DNA from: Hormiphora californensis
Taxonomy: Eukaryota; Ctenophora; Tentaculata; Cydippida; Pleurobrachiidae
Direction: 5' to 3'
Length of the DNA: 64,000 bases
NCBI GenBank assembly: GCA_020137815.1
Contig: CM035353.1
Span: 4,650,404 to 4,714,403, forward strand
Positions 32,814 through 43,558 of this stretch are shown in pieces (the first letter of the stretch is position 1; the number at the start of each line of letters is the position of its first letter). Below the pieces are notes generated by a model. That model worked only from the letters and a program-made list of their open reading frames with translations, made no database searches and was not told the DNA's origin. The position numbers and the translations under genes are program-made.

Positions 32814-33761
32814 TTGACTCACTATTTGGTTCAAAGCAAATTCCGGGTGTAACCCACCTATTTTGACCCGCTGAACACGATCCCGTCCATAGGCAAGCTC
32901 GCAAAAGTGAAGAAAATGCCCAAATCGGCCACGCCCTTTTACCTGTATTTTCAGCCTGTAGCCAAAAACATAAATCCTCTTAGAATAGGAGTAGAGACAA
33001 ATCTGAGGGCACTAAAGTGATCAGCGCCCTCGCATTAGTCGGGGTAAGTGCTGGAATTAAGTCTCTATCTCATCTGGTTAATTAGATAATTGGATAATTA
33101 AGTTTGCACATAACCGTTTTTTGGCTATATGGCTATAGCCACTTAGGAATGGTTTAGAGACTTTTCACTGGCGCCATTTTGTAGGCAATAGCCAAGTTAT
33201 GGGGGGTCGACGTCGGACTCTTAAGCTCTATCTCCAACCGTTTAGCCGTTATTGGGCTTAATCGATGCTCAAAATGAGCGAAAAACGGTAAAAAGTCAGA
33301 TTTTGAGCATCGATTAAGCCCAATAACGGCTAAACGGTTGGAGATAAAGCTTAAAAGTCCGACGTCGACCCCCCATAACTTGGCTATTGCCTACAAAATG
33401 GCGCCAGTGAAAAGTCTCTAAACCATTCCTAAGTGGCTATAGCCATATAGCCAAAAAACGGTTATGCGCAAACCTAATTATCCAATTATCTAATTAACCA
33501 GATGAGATAGAGACTTAATTCCAGCACCTACCCCCACTAATGCGAGGGCGCTGATCACTTTAGTGCCCTCAGATTTGTCTCTACTCCTATTCTAAGAGGA
33601 TTTATGTTTTTGGCTACAGGCTGAAAATACAGGTAAAAGGGCGTGGCCGATTTGGGCATTTTCTTCACTTTTGCGAGCTTGCCTATGGACGGGATCGTGT
33701 TCAGCGGGTCAAAATAGGTGGGTTACACCCGGAATTTGCTTTGAACCAAATAGTGAGTCAA
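32814..33761. mobile_element. Palindromic foldback element, 948 bp
   Basis: Arms 32814-33275 and 33300-33761 (462 bases each) are near-perfect inverse copies starting TTGACTCACTATTTGG, with a 24-base centre. Outside, TAGTAGGGACGAATCT (32790-32805) is also inverted at 33780-33795, so the symmetry reaches into the flanking Penelope fragment. The internal module (GGGCACTAAA...CGCATTAGT...GATAATTGGATAATTA) reappears in the piggyBac-like element at 60867. Confidence 0.85.
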
Positions 33762-34021
33762 CCACTTCTTTTTGTGAGAGATTCGTCCCTACTAGGTGGT
33801 CATCCTGGGAGCGAGAAATCCCACACCCACATCTATTCTTTTACAAACATCTATTCAGATTCACTTTTAATAGCTAGCTTCTTTTGTTATTTTTTCATGA
33901 TATTGATTCAGTTAGCCCATCTTCTCTTGGATTTTTTGCTTAATTTTACATCTTTTTTCGTTTTGTCATTTTTTCAACAATCTTTTATTTCATGTTTTTG
34001 TACATTGATAAAAAATAGCTA

Positions 34022-34736
34022 GGAACCGGCGATACCGGATATTTTTTTCTCGATTCGATCTCGATCTTTTTTGGACGACCAAAATTTTTCGATTCGATCT
34101 CGATTCGATCTTTTGGGGTTCAAAAACTTTCGATTCGATCTCGATTCGATCTTTGAGCGTTCAAAAAATCTCGATTCGATCTTTCGGTCTTCAAAATTTT
34201 TCGATTCGATCTTTGGGGGATCAAAAAATATCGATTCGATCTCGATTCGATCTTTGTGCGATCAAAAACTTTCGATTAGATTCGATCTTTTGATCCTTCG
34301 ATTCGACCCTACAATATCGAAGATTCTTGATATTTTCTTCTCGATCCCGATTCGATCTTTGGGTGATCAAAAAATTTTTCGATTCGATATCGATTCGATT
34401 TTTCGGGGTTCAAAAAATATCGATTCGATATTTGGGTGATAAAAAACTTTCGATTCGATCTCGATTCGATCTTTTGGGGTTCAAAAACTTTCGATTCGAT
34501 CTCGATTCGATCTTTGAGCGTTCAAAAAATTTCGATTCGATCTCGATTCGATCTTTGAGTGTTCAAAAATCTCGATTCGATCTCGATTCGATCTTTGGGC
34601 GGTCGAAAAATCTCAATTCGATATCGATTCGATCTTTGGGTTCAAAAAAACTACTCGATTCGATTCGATTCGATCCGATCTCTCGATCTTTCGATTCGAT
34701 CCGATCTCTCGATCTTTCGATATTATCGCCGGTTCC
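34022..34736. mobile_element. TIR element with internal TCGATTCGATC satellite
   Basis: Ends GGAACCGGCGATA and inverse, TA on both sides (34020-34021, 34737-34738). The interior is a degenerate array of about 16 units, each TCGATTCGATCT plus a GGTTCAAAAA-like tail. The 100+ codon frames over it are repeat artefacts. It is a satellite captured in, or grown within, a MITE. Confidence 0.75.
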
Positions 34737-34825
34737 TAAAAACAGCCAATTCAGATTTGCCCAGAATTAGTTGGTGGCAATTATAATGATCAGGTTAGTA
34801 TAGACATCACAGTAAGGTACTGAGT

Positions 34826-34942
34826 ACCCCGATTTAGTGACATTCTCGGGGGAAAGGGTTTTGGCCAAATAATGTTGATTTCCAGTATCGGAGGAAAAAA
34901 ATTCTGCCACTATGAATCGGGGTGCCACTAAATGTGGTTTTC
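34826..34942. repeat. Decayed fragment of a pogo-like MITE
   Basis: ACCCCGATTTAGTGACATTC, CGGGGGAAAGGGTTTTGGCC and AATCGGGGTGCCACTAAA match the ends of the 183-1042 family, closest to the 142 bp version at 37540. Terminal CAGTCGG is lost on both sides. Confidence 0.5.
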
Positions 34943-35154
34943 ATCTTTTTATTGAGTTTCATTTATTGAAAACATCAACTGTAGTTTGATCATCTTTTTT
35001 GAACAACACATCTCCGCATTCTTTATTAAACATTTTATAGTCAGTTGGTTGTTTTAAAGACTGGTATGAAATATAATGGCCCCGCGAGGAGCTTAGCTGC
35101 CTGCCTAATTGGGTTGGCTGCATCTGACCAAGTTTGCGAGATGATAATTGGGAT

Positions 35155-35215
35155 ATATGGTTACCATGGTGATATGTGGTTACCATGGTGATATGTGGTT
35201 ACCATGGCCACGATA
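35155..35215 (+). repeat. Short tandem repeat, 21-base unit
   Basis: GGTTACCATGGTGATATGT repeated, almost three units. Confidence 0.8.
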
Positions 35216-35450
35216 ATTGGGATATGGAAGAGAGGGAGCGGAGAGGCAGCAATGACAGTAGGAATATTGTTCCTCAAATTCAATGCACCCGACCTCCATG
35301 ATTTCGAAGGGCTACCAGAGGTGCAACGAAGACATAGTAGTGCAGACTAGCGCGCAAATTTACATGGCACGAACGAATGGGCTCCGCCACCTACCAACGC
35401 CGATGGTGGAGCTACTGTACACCCTGCTCACATTTGGAACCATCTCCGAG

Positions 35451-36454
35451 AGTTAAGGCCAGAGGGGGGGGTCGACGGGTTTTTTGGGGTGTTTTTTGAG
35501 GTATACGTTATATGAAAGCGCTGGGCAAGGCGGATCGATTAGAACAGACGTCATCGATGTTGCGCGCACCGTTTGGCCAAAATTTGGGGGTTAACATTTG
35601 GCCTATAATGGATGTTAACCCCTATAAATCAGGATTGGTGGGGTCTAGAACATCCATCATTGTACCAAAGGCTTCGTCTTGTCTTGATACAACTTCCTGA
35701 AAAGTTTTATGTCGTTACTCCAACTACTTCTTGATTTTTTGGGGGTTTACAAAATATGCGGAAAAAGCCCTTTTTGCCTCTAATTTTGCTCTTTTTTGGG
35801 ACATCCTGCCTCACTTCCTGAAATAACGGCTAGGACTCAGACCTTGCCGTTTGGCATAGTTGTTCTAGAGACCGTGTTCTTCAAATTTGGTGTAGCGATT
35901 TTTGATTAAGGCCCCCGTTCAAAAATTATAGGGGTTTACATTTGTTTTGTCCATGAAAATTTTATGTAAACCCCTATAATTTTTGAACGGGGGCCTTAAT
36001 CAAAAATCGCTACACCAAATTTGAAGAACACGGTCTCTAGAACAACTATGCCAAACGGCAAGGTCTGAGTCCTAGCCGTTATTTCAGGAAGTGAGGCAGG
36101 ATGTCCCAAAAAAGAGCAAAATTAGAGGCAAAAAGGGCTTTTTCCGCATACTTTGTAAACCCCCAAAAAATCAAGAAGTAGTTGGAGTAACGACATAAAA
36201 CTTTTCAGGAAGTTGTATCAAGACAAGACGAAGCCTTTGGTACAATGATGGATGTTCTAGACCCCACCAATCCTGATTTATAGGGGTTAACATCCATTAT
36301 AGGCCAAATGTTAACCCCCAAATTTTGGCCAAACGGTGCGCGCAACATCGATGACGTCTGTTCTAATCGATCCGCCTTGCCCAGCGCTTTCATATAACGT
36401 ATACCTCAAAAAACACCCCAAAAAACCCGTCGACCCCCCCCTCTGGCCTTAACT
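35451..36454. mobile_element. Near-perfect palindrome, 1004 bp, CGAG flanks
   Basis: Arms of about 490 bases begin AGTTAAGGCCAGAGGGGG and meet at a 20-base centre near 35943-35962. The two arms contain the same 62-codon frame on opposite strands without a difference, so the arms are either young or kept identical. CGAG stands on both sides (35447-35450, 36455-36458). Host flanks (35280-35345, 36905-36985) are themselves duplicated copies of one exon-like segment (APDLHDFEG). Superfamily unknown. Confidence 0.85.
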
Positions 36455-36473
36455 CGAGTTACGGACATATATA

Positions 36474-36716
36474 ATGGAGCTCTACCATCAAAGATTCACA
36501 AACACCAGCAATGAGGACACCCAGGTCCAATCGGAGATGTTTGTGAAGGTAAACGGGCCACCCCAAAGCAGTGCAGATGGCTTCTTCAGGGAAGTATTGG
36601 AAAAGATCTCCCTCCAAACAACACAGAAATGGCGAAAGACTGATCCGAGCCTCCGACCGAGTTCTAGAGAGATTGGGGAAAAAGGAAGAGGGTTTATTAT
36701 GGGACTAGTGACTTGA
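36474..36716 (+). CDS. Hypothetical protein, 80 aa
   Basis: Frame MELYHQRFTNTSNEDTQVQS, FREVLEKISLQTTQKWRKTD, then a basic tail to TGA. The segment resembles in style the FLEEVLTKWDKN exon at 21277, but I cannot claim homology. Confidence 0.3.
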   Translation: MELYHQRFTNTSNEDTQVQSEMFVKVNGPPQSSADGFFREVLEKISLQTTQKWRKTDPSLRPSSREIGEKGRGFIMGLVT

Positions 36717-36757
36717 GAGATCAGAGAGAAATTTTTATTTTATAATCGATTTATTAT

Positions 36758-36792
36758 CGAGGTCCCTGGTTCAATTCCCGGTCAAACCCAGT
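36758..36792 (+). repeat. tRNA T-arm-like B-box fragment
   Basis: GGTCCCTGGTTCAATTCCCGG has the GGTTCAANTCC core of an internal polymerase III B box and an imperfect T-stem. No A box, anticodon arm or matching acceptor strand is visible upstream, so this is at most a tRNA or SINE relic. Confidence 0.25.
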
Positions 36793-37213
36793 ATTTTTCG
36801 ATTTTCTTCCCTATTTAATTCTTGCTCTGAACTCTTTATTCAGAATCGATTTATTATTTCAGTTTTTAATTTATTTCTGGACCGTGGTGATACAAGTGTT
36901 TTAATGCACCCGATCTCCATGATTTCGAAGGGGTGTGCCATCGGTTCTACCAGAGGTGCAACGATGACATAGTAGTGCAGACTAGGACAAAGATATTGAC
37001 AAATTAGTGGCTAGTCACAGAGGTTAGGGTGTATGGCAATGAGAAAATCACCCGCCTCAAGATGTTCCTACCATCAATAAACTATTGTCTGAGTAAATTT
37101 ATCATGCCCCACCTGCAACTATTGTCTAAGTAATCAGTCCCTAATGTCTGAATAATGAGCCATACCTGCCAATAAGGAAGAAAAATGCCAGCCCTGTCCA
37201 CATTTGACACACA

Positions 37214-37347
37214 ATGATGCACGGGGCGACGGTACGCTGGAAGGATCTGATCCATCTGAAGATTTCCGAATTGGTAAAGCCATTTAAAGGTGAAGCCGTA
37301 TGTAATTACTGGGGGCTAACAGACTCAGATCTAATATTCATCGTCGT
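37214..37347 (+). CDS. First exon, 44 codons, unknown
   Basis: MMHGATVRWKDLIHLKISEL then VKPFKGEAVCNYWGLTDSDL and FIV before donor GTGTAAGT (GT at 37348). It reads like a compact folded domain start. No downstream exon could be joined with confidence. Confidence 0.35.
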
Positions 37348-37539
37348 GTAAGTTTCTCTACGATGATGATCTCTCTGTATTTCATTTATTTAACAAATTC
37401 TACGATAAATTCTTAATTTATAATTAGTATGCCTGTCATTTACACTGCCTACTACGGTAAAATATATTTTTCATACTTTGACACACATACGAGTTGATAC
37501 GTGCCAGAAGATAATTTATACAAATTCTTTTTATAAATA

Positions 37540-37681
37540 CAGTCGGACCCCAATTTAGGGGCCCCCGATTTAGTGGCACCCCGATTTAGGGACATGATTT
37601 TTGACCCCGATTTAGTGGACACCCCGATTTAGTGGACAAGAGCCTTGCCCCCGAGGGTGTCCCTAAATCGGGGTCCGACTG
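37540..37681. mobile_element. Pogo/Tigger-like mini-MITE, 142 bp
   Basis: CAGTCGGACCCCAATTTAGG at the left and its inverse at the right, TA on both sides (37538-37539, 37682-37683). Interior is almost entirely CCCCGATTTAGTGG repeats. Third copy of the family in the window. Confidence 0.85.
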
Positions 37682-37865
37682 TACATTATTTCCTTCAATT
37701 CTCGACCTATTTTTCAAGGAGCTCTCGCTTACTCGATACGATATGAAACAAACTCGCTAAATGGAAGGTAAGTAGTTGGGATAATGGATGTCGCGGCAAC
37801 CACAAAAGGAGAGATTGGTTAGTGACACTTTTCAAAAACACATTAACCCACACTTTGTTATTAGG

Positions 37866-38477
37866 ATGTTGAAGCAGATGTTGAAAATGGCGTTTCAAAT
37901 CGATGGGGAGCGTGGTGGGGGACGGGGCGGCAGAGGCGGCAGAGGCGGACGAGGTGGCGGACCTGGAATCCCTCCGACACACGACCAGTTGTCTGCTGGG
38001 ACAAACAGTGTGGGGGCAACCACGAAAGAAAGGATTGGTAAGTGAAACTGGGGTGACAGTATAGTATAGTAGAAAACATGCCACATGTTTCATGTCGCAT
38101 TTATGAAGGTCGGAATTATATCTGAAGATATAAATTCCCCATCCTCTTCGAGTACACCGATTTGTTTTGTGTGCCTATAAAAATTCCCTTAATTTCAGCC
38201 TCAGATATCAACACAAAGCCAGGAGCAGGAGAAGGTTCCGATCAACATCTAGGGAGCGGCATGGAGGCGAGAGATCGAGGGAGACGAGGCAAAAGAGGTC
38301 GAGGAGGACAAGAGAGGTGAGCCCCCATTCTATTAACTAATGATATACAGGCGACATATCACGATATTACTTGTGGGTTGATTTAGCTAATAAGTAAATG
38401 CAGGTATCATAAATTTATATACCTATCCATATCTTTACAATCTTTTTTTCAGAATTTCAGAATATAAAGGGACATAG
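37866..38477 (+). CDS. RGG-repeat protein, three exons, about 105 aa
   Basis: Exon 1 37866-38037: MLKQMLKMAFQIDGERGGGR followed by a GGRGGRGGRGG tract, ending in phase 1 before GTAAGTG. Exon 2 38199-38316 after AATTTCAG: SDINTKPGAGEGSDQHLGSG, then RDRGRRGKRGRGGQER, ending in phase 2 before GTGAGC. Exon 3 38453-38477 after TTTTTTTCAG: ISEYKGT and TAG. All phases fit. RGG boxes bind RNA and are targets of arginine methylation (established). A partial duplicate of the exon 1 end lies at 37788-37815. Exon-1 relatives with the same MLK..LL....IDG start lie at 48592 and 49360. Confidence 0.55.
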
Positions 38478-38478
38478 C

Positions 38479-38534
38479 TAAAGATCCACTGACGAGATCC
38501 GTAGGATCGAAACATTTGTTTGGAACCGGCTTAT
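38479..38534 (+). ncRNA. Hammerhead ribozyme, intact core
   Basis: CTGACGA (38489-38495), a 5-pair stem II GATCC/GGATC with GTA loop, then GAAAC (38509-38513). A minimal stem III closes C-G and A-U around ATTT and leads to the cleavage triplet GTT (38518-38520). Stem I starts TCCA/TGGA (38485-38488, 38521-38524). All invariant core positions are present. The very short stem III is typical of hammerheads in Penelope-like elements and retrozymes. It starts 12 bases after the stop codon of the RGG frame. Confidence 0.65.
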
Positions 38535-39296
38535 TTTAATTTGTTTGCTGCTGGTTGATTGAGCTCTCTCTCGTGCTGAAACGACAATCAACATTACAGC
38601 AAAAACTCTTCAAAAAAAGCAATTGCCACAGCAACCTTGTTCAAAATAAGCAAGAGATGAGGAACTGAACATAAGAAGGATCGAGAGAAATGGGGTGGGA
38701 AGCGGAAGGAAACGGGGCGGAGAGAATCTTACGGACAACTTTTGCCGCAAATGAGCGCGCGCACGTTACCCTTTCAACAGAGAGAGTACACCGCGCCCTC
38801 CGTACAAGTAGAGAGGCCGAGTTGTCGGGTCTACACTGGGCATGTCCATGTGTTGAACATGCCATATTGGACAATCCTTATTATAAAGTACAAATGAGTG
38901 GCGTGGTGGTGGTGGTGATGATGGAGTATCCTAGCTTGCAACACTAGCGTGCAACAATTTGCCCCATTTGCCCGTGCGAATCAAGGGGTTGTTATGGTTG
39001 GTGGGCAAGGGTGTGAATACTGCACGTGCATGTTGTTGTTTGTTTGTTGTGTGTTCCTGCGGTGTTTTGTGGTGTGATGGCATCTACTGTTGCTGCCCCG
39101 ATGAATGCCAAAGCTTTTCTACCTACGTTCCCCCGTTAACTACTCTACACAGCTACAATTCTACGGATGTTTATCACCCAAATCGACACATTTCAAGCAG
39201 CTCTCTTCTCACCACCCTTGATGTTCATCACCATCCCTTATACCACTCTACCAACCTCCATATATTCTTCAGCCCGACACGGACATGATGGAGTGA

Positions 39297-39406
<110 letters not shown>

Positions 39407-39978
39407 GCAGGTCTCTACATCGGCGTCTGCGTGTACTTCGCGTTGTTTGAGCCGCTCGCATCACTCTTTAGATGATGAGAGAGAGAAGAGATACGAGAAT
39501 AAGAACACACAGATATTAGGGACAGCGTAGATAGGATAGTGGCAGAATATAGCTCCGATCTCTAAGTATCGCTATCTCGATCATAGATGACGGGAGGGGA
39601 GATCTCTCGGCTCTCTCGCGTCCTCTCGAGCTCTCGTCTGACGGTAAATCGTGTCTCGACGCTATCTCATCGCTTTATAGAGTATCGAGAGATCATAAGA
39701 TAATTTGACAGCGATGAGAGTAGAGATATATGACGAAATTATACATATATTTAGATAAGAGAGAGATTAGCATTCGGATAGAGCTATAGCATATACTAGA
39801 CTGTTATACTCTGAGCTAATTAATGTGACACGTCAGACCGTCTTATAGAGTGGAGAGAGCCGATAATAGAGAACGATAGATATCAATGGGGTTCACCCAA
39901 CGGGGTCCAACCAACGGGCTTTCTAGTCTCTATTATAAGTTGGAGATGAACGTCGTCTAAGAAGCGTGCAACACTAGC

Positions 39979-40170
39979 GTGCAACAATTTGCTCCATTTG
40001 CCCGTGCGAATCAAGGGGTTGTTATGGTGGGTGGGCAAGGGTGTGAATACTGCACGTGCATGTTGTTGGATTTTATGTTGCGTGTTCCTGCGGTGTTTTG
40101 TGGTGTTTTGCCATCTACTACTGCTGCCCCAATGATTGCCAAAGCTTCACTACCTACGTACCCCCGATAA
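39979..40170 (+). CDS. Hypothetical protein, 63 aa
   Basis: Frame MQQFAPFARANQGVVMVGGQ, CEYCTCMLLDFMLRVPAVFC then STTAAPMIAKASLPTYPR and TAA. The duplicate at 38949-39137 keeps QQFAPFARANQGVVMVGGQ and VPAVFCGV but is frameshifted between. CEYCTC may bind metal. Family unknown. Confidence 0.35.
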   Translation: MQQFAPFARANQGVVMVGGQGCEYCTCMLLDFMLRVPAVFCGVLPSTTAAPMIAKASLPTYPR

Positions 40171-40344
40171 TTACTCTACACAGCTACAATTCTACGGATG
40201 TTCATCACCTAATTCGACACGTTTCAAGCGGCCCTCTTCTGATCACCCTTGATGTTCATCACCATCCCTTATACCACTCTACCAACCCCGACATCGACAT
40301 GATGAAGAGATGGAGTGAGAGAGGATTCAATAATGCGTGCCGAT

Positions 40345-40545
40345 AGGAGTCAGTAGGGGGCGGAGGATTCAACAGGGGGGGTAAGGATTCAATAGCGGGT
40401 GGGGTAATGATTCAATAGGGGTGAGGGGAGTCAAAAGAGCCGGGGGAGTGAGGAATGATGATTCAATAATGTGGGGGCGACAGGAGTCAATAGGGGGCGA
40501 GGAGAGTCATTAGGGGGTGATGAGAGTCAATAAGCCATAGAGCTT
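40345..40545 (+). repeat. Degenerate GATTCAATAGGGGG minisatellite
   Basis: Words GGATTCAATAG, GAGTCAATAGGGGG and GAGAGTCATTAGGG recur about nine times with unit length near 20-25 bases. Confidence 0.6.
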
Positions 40546-40884
40546 TACTTTTGCTAGGGTATCAATGGGATTAGGGTGCAGGGAGGGGTGGGAGGTGTTG
40601 AGAAGAGTCAATAGAGTGTGAGAGGAGTTTTTTGGTCTTTGCCTGGGCTCTCTAGTTTCACTAAAAGGAGAGTCTGAAGTAAATGACGGCAACCACTATC
40701 AGACTAAATTATACTACCCTAAATGAAGATGGAGGAGAGGGCTATTGGACGCACCCCCATGTTAAACGAGACGATGTACTATTTTCCGGCTCAGCGGAAA
40801 TAGCGAACGTGGCCCACCATAGCCGAAAAGTGCACGAAGACAGGTATGATATGTTAGGAAACGTGCCACAAAATGGATATTAGG

Positions 40885-41820
40885 TGAAACAGACACTAGT
40901 TATAATTTAGAAACGTATGTAAAGAAACTCAGGGAGATTGACGTACTCCCAATGACTCAAAAATTTCAATATAATGATCTTAAGTTGTTCCATAAAATAT
41001 TCTATGAAACATCTCCTATAAAATTACCATCTTTCCTACAAAAATACGATCCGGAATCACATTTCAGACGCACCACCAGACAACAAACGAAACGAGACAG
41101 AACGAACATTATATGCATTGAACAACCCAGAGTGGACCTGTTCAAAAACTGTTACTTCTACCGCTGCCACCTTGAGTGGAATTTACTGCCTCAAGAACTG
41201 AGAAATACAACCGAACACAATTTATTTTCCTCCAAACTGAAAGACCATCTCTGGAACGCCTTACATGACACAACTTAATTCGCCTCTGTGGTGGGGGTCC
41301 CTTTCTCTTCCTTTATTTCTGCAGTATCTCTCCCACCTCCACACATAGCTCATTCTTTACATTGTACTCAAATATGAGGTTTGGAGTGGTGTTGAACAGT
41401 TTGAAACAGGACGGGCGCCCCCACCACAGATATGAATTCTATCTGATATAAATCTCTACCAACAGCCGACGGTATACTAAATTTTGGATGGGGATCATGG
41501 GGGAGGGGTGGGGGACTAGGAAAAATGGGCAAGGGTAAGTAATTATTTTTATCATTAATGAGTGAATTAAAATTAACCAACTAGTCTAATGTGAATAGCC
41601 TTATAGCTATTTCTATTTTTATTTAGCCATTAAAAGTATACTATATTAGTCTGTTTGTCCGTAGTGTGCGAGAACTGTCTGTGTGTGAATTTTTATAGTA
41701 TTTTGAGGTGTAAGCGCTCCGTATATATTGACACTCCGTCAATAGGAGCCAACCGGGATATTGTCTTTATATATTGTATATCGATTTTTATCCTTTTTCA
41801 AATCAAATCAAATCAAAACA
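40885..41820 (+). mobile_element. Non-LTR retrotransposon 3' end with TCAAA tail
   Basis: The frame from about 40887 reads LETYVKKLREIDVLPMTQKF, FHKIFYETSPIKLPSFLQK and ends HLEWNLLPQELRNTTEHN, FSSKLKDHLWNALHDTT, TAA (41276-41278). 'yf.R...eWN.LP.elR' is the usual end of CR1/Jockey-like LINE proteins. A 540-base 3' untranslated region ends in (TCAAA)n at 41798-41819, a simple-repeat tail as LINEs use. The tail joins directly to a truncated host exon, which marks the insertion point. Confidence 0.75.
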
Positions 41821-41842
41821 GTTATGTTAGGAAAACAGTATG
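41821..41842 (+). pseudogene. Truncated GKQY exon end beside the LINE tail
   Basis: The last bases of an exon (GGAAAACAGTATG) and donor GTAAGTAAAATATAATTCAT match 43728-43761 and 44890-44920. The LINE replaced the rest of the exon. Confidence 0.5.
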
Positions 41843-41972
41843 GTAAGTAAAATATAATTCATAGAAATAATTTGTGAAAAATTCATACACATTGATAAAA
41901 TTTAAATCGAGCTGCTGCAGAGATATTGAAAGTGCATAGTCAACTGAAAGACGTGGTTGTATGCAGTTTGAG

Positions 41973-42181
41973 TACGCCTGAGGGTACAGGATACTCAGTA
42001 CGGTGTACCCTCTCTTTTTGGGAAGAGTACGACGTTTCGAGAAAGAAAGGGATTGAATATAATATGTAACTTGCAGCTCACATCGAGGGGCTTGATTATA
42101 AAGGAATATCCCGGGATTGATGTGCTCTGCACTGGGTCTCCCACATTCTCCAACAAGTTGGGACAGCACTTATTGTGCTGA
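41973..42181 (+). CDS. HIRAN-like C-terminal exon, copy 1
   Basis: After an acceptor TTTGAG it reads RLRVQ, VPSLFGKSTTFRERKGLNII, CNLQLTSRGLIIKEYPGIDV, LCTGSPTFSNKLGQHL and stops at 42179. The pattern 'sLF...g..I.C......PGi.V.C' resembles the second half of invertebrate HIRAN-type proteins. Copies 2 (44215-44423) and 3 (44984-45204) differ from it by 3 and 6 bases only where lengths differ, keeping the frame. Confidence 0.45.
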
Positions 42182-42244
42182 GATCCAGGGGGCACTCGGG
42201 GGGGGGGGGGGGGTTGGTCCGACGGTGCAGATTACAATTGAGCG

Positions 42245-42565
42245 ATGGCACCTACCAGGGACCCTAAAACTACCAGCATAATAATTATAGACGTTGATTG
42301 CTTCTTGGAACAGAGCAATATTATATCGGCAGTATCAACTACAAAGAGTGCTACATGTTCGATTACTGTTCGAACGAGGATTGGATGGAATCAAAACTGG
42401 TATTCTGCTCCAACTGCCATAAGTGTTACCCGAGTGTTACTCAGGATATGTCAGACAACCAGAAAATATGCAGAAATTTTCAGAACGGCCATGATTGTGG
42501 ATTCGGAGGTTGCAGAGGGGTACACCGCATCACCTACGAAGTGTTACTACCCATACTTAGCACCA
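42245..42565 (+). CDS. CCCH zinc-finger exon, copy 1
   Basis: The exon probably begins at 42314 after TTCTTGGAACAG and ends at 42565 before GTAAGT. It reads QYYIGSINYKECYMFDYCSN, KLVFCSNCHKCYPSVTQDMS and KICRNFQNGHDCGFGGCRGV followed by His. C-x8-C-x4-C-x3-H (42469-42525) is a CCCH finger, usually an RNA binder. Two CxxC-type pairs precede it. An overlapping ATG frame from 42245 (MAPTRDPKTTSIIIIDVDCF) could be an upstream exon or UTR. Confidence 0.55.
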
Positions 42566-42789
42566 GTAAGTTCATTCTGGGATTAAACCCTGTCATAATT
42601 CAGTCCCTGTGCTCAATCCATTTCATTTAAATATCCATTTCTATCTTTGTTCGTCTCTGCATCATATCATTATCAGGGTGTATTCTGCATGTCGTGTTTG
42701 CTAGCTCGCGTTCAACTCTCACACAGCAGCTGCATAACATGCCGGGAAAGATCGAGGAGTAGAGAGAGGGTCGGTGTCGAATCAAATGT

Positions 42790-43540
42790 TTCTTGATCTT
42801 GATCTACTCCATCTCTCAGCTTCCCTACCTCTCATCTACTCCATCTCTCAGCTTCCCTACCTCCCATGTACTACATCTCTCAGCTTCCCTACCTGCCATC
42901 TACTCCATCTCTCAGCTTCCCTACCTCCCATTTACTCCGTCTCTCAGCTTCCCTACCTGCCATCTACTCCATCTCTCTGCTTCCCTACCTAGGATAGGGT
43001 AGCTGAGAGATGGACTAGATGGCTCATGGCAGGTAGGGAAGGTGAGGGTCGAGGGATGGAGTAAATGATGGGAGGTAGGGAAGCTGAGAGATAAAGTAAA
43101 TGGGAGGTAGCGAAGCTGAGGGATGGAGTAGATGGGAGGTAGGGAAGCTGAGAGATGGAGTATATGGGAGGTAGGGAAGCTGAAGGATGGAGTAGATGGG
43201 AGATAGGGAAGCTGAGAGATGGAGTAAATGGGAGGTAGGGAAGCCGAGAGATGGAGTAAATGGGAGGTAGGAAAGCTGAGAGATGGAGTAAATGGGAGGT
43301 AGGGAAGCTGAGAGATGGAGTAAATGGGAGGTAGGGAAGGTAAGCGATGGAGTAAATGGGAGGTAGGGAAGCTGAGAGATGGAGTAAATGGGAGGTAGGG
43401 AAGCTGAGAGATGGAGTAGATGGCAGGTAGGGTAGCTGAGAGATGGAGTAGATGGCAGGTAGGGTAGCTGAGAGATGGAGTAAATGGGAGGTAGGGAAGC
43501 TGAGAGATGGAGTAGATGAGAGGTAGGGAAGCTGAGAGAT
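42790..43540. repeat. 30-base minisatellite arranged as an inverted pair
   Basis: Left part 42794-42992: about 7 units of CTCAGCTTCCCTACCTCCCA in + orientation. Right part 43000-43540: about 18 units of the reverse complement (GGGAGGTAGGGAAGCTGAG). The orientation switches near 42996. The 202-codon minus frame over it is a repeat artefact. Confidence 0.92.
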
Positions 43541-43558
43541 GTTATATGACCCTATAAC

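Noticed and set aside
34071-34786. Frames of 75-147 codons rich in FDSISIR
   Set aside because: Translation of the TCGATTCGATC satellite inside a MITE.
35512-36393. Two identical 62-codon proteins on opposite strands
   Set aside because: They are the two arms of one palindrome and show no coding signature.
36758-36792. Complete tRNA gene
   Set aside because: Only a B-box and partial T-arm are present. There is no A box, anticodon arm or matching acceptor strand.
38556-38610. GTTGATTG...GCTGAAACGACAATCAAC as a second hammerhead
   Set aside because: The paired arms are a simple hairpin and the CTGANGA box is missing.
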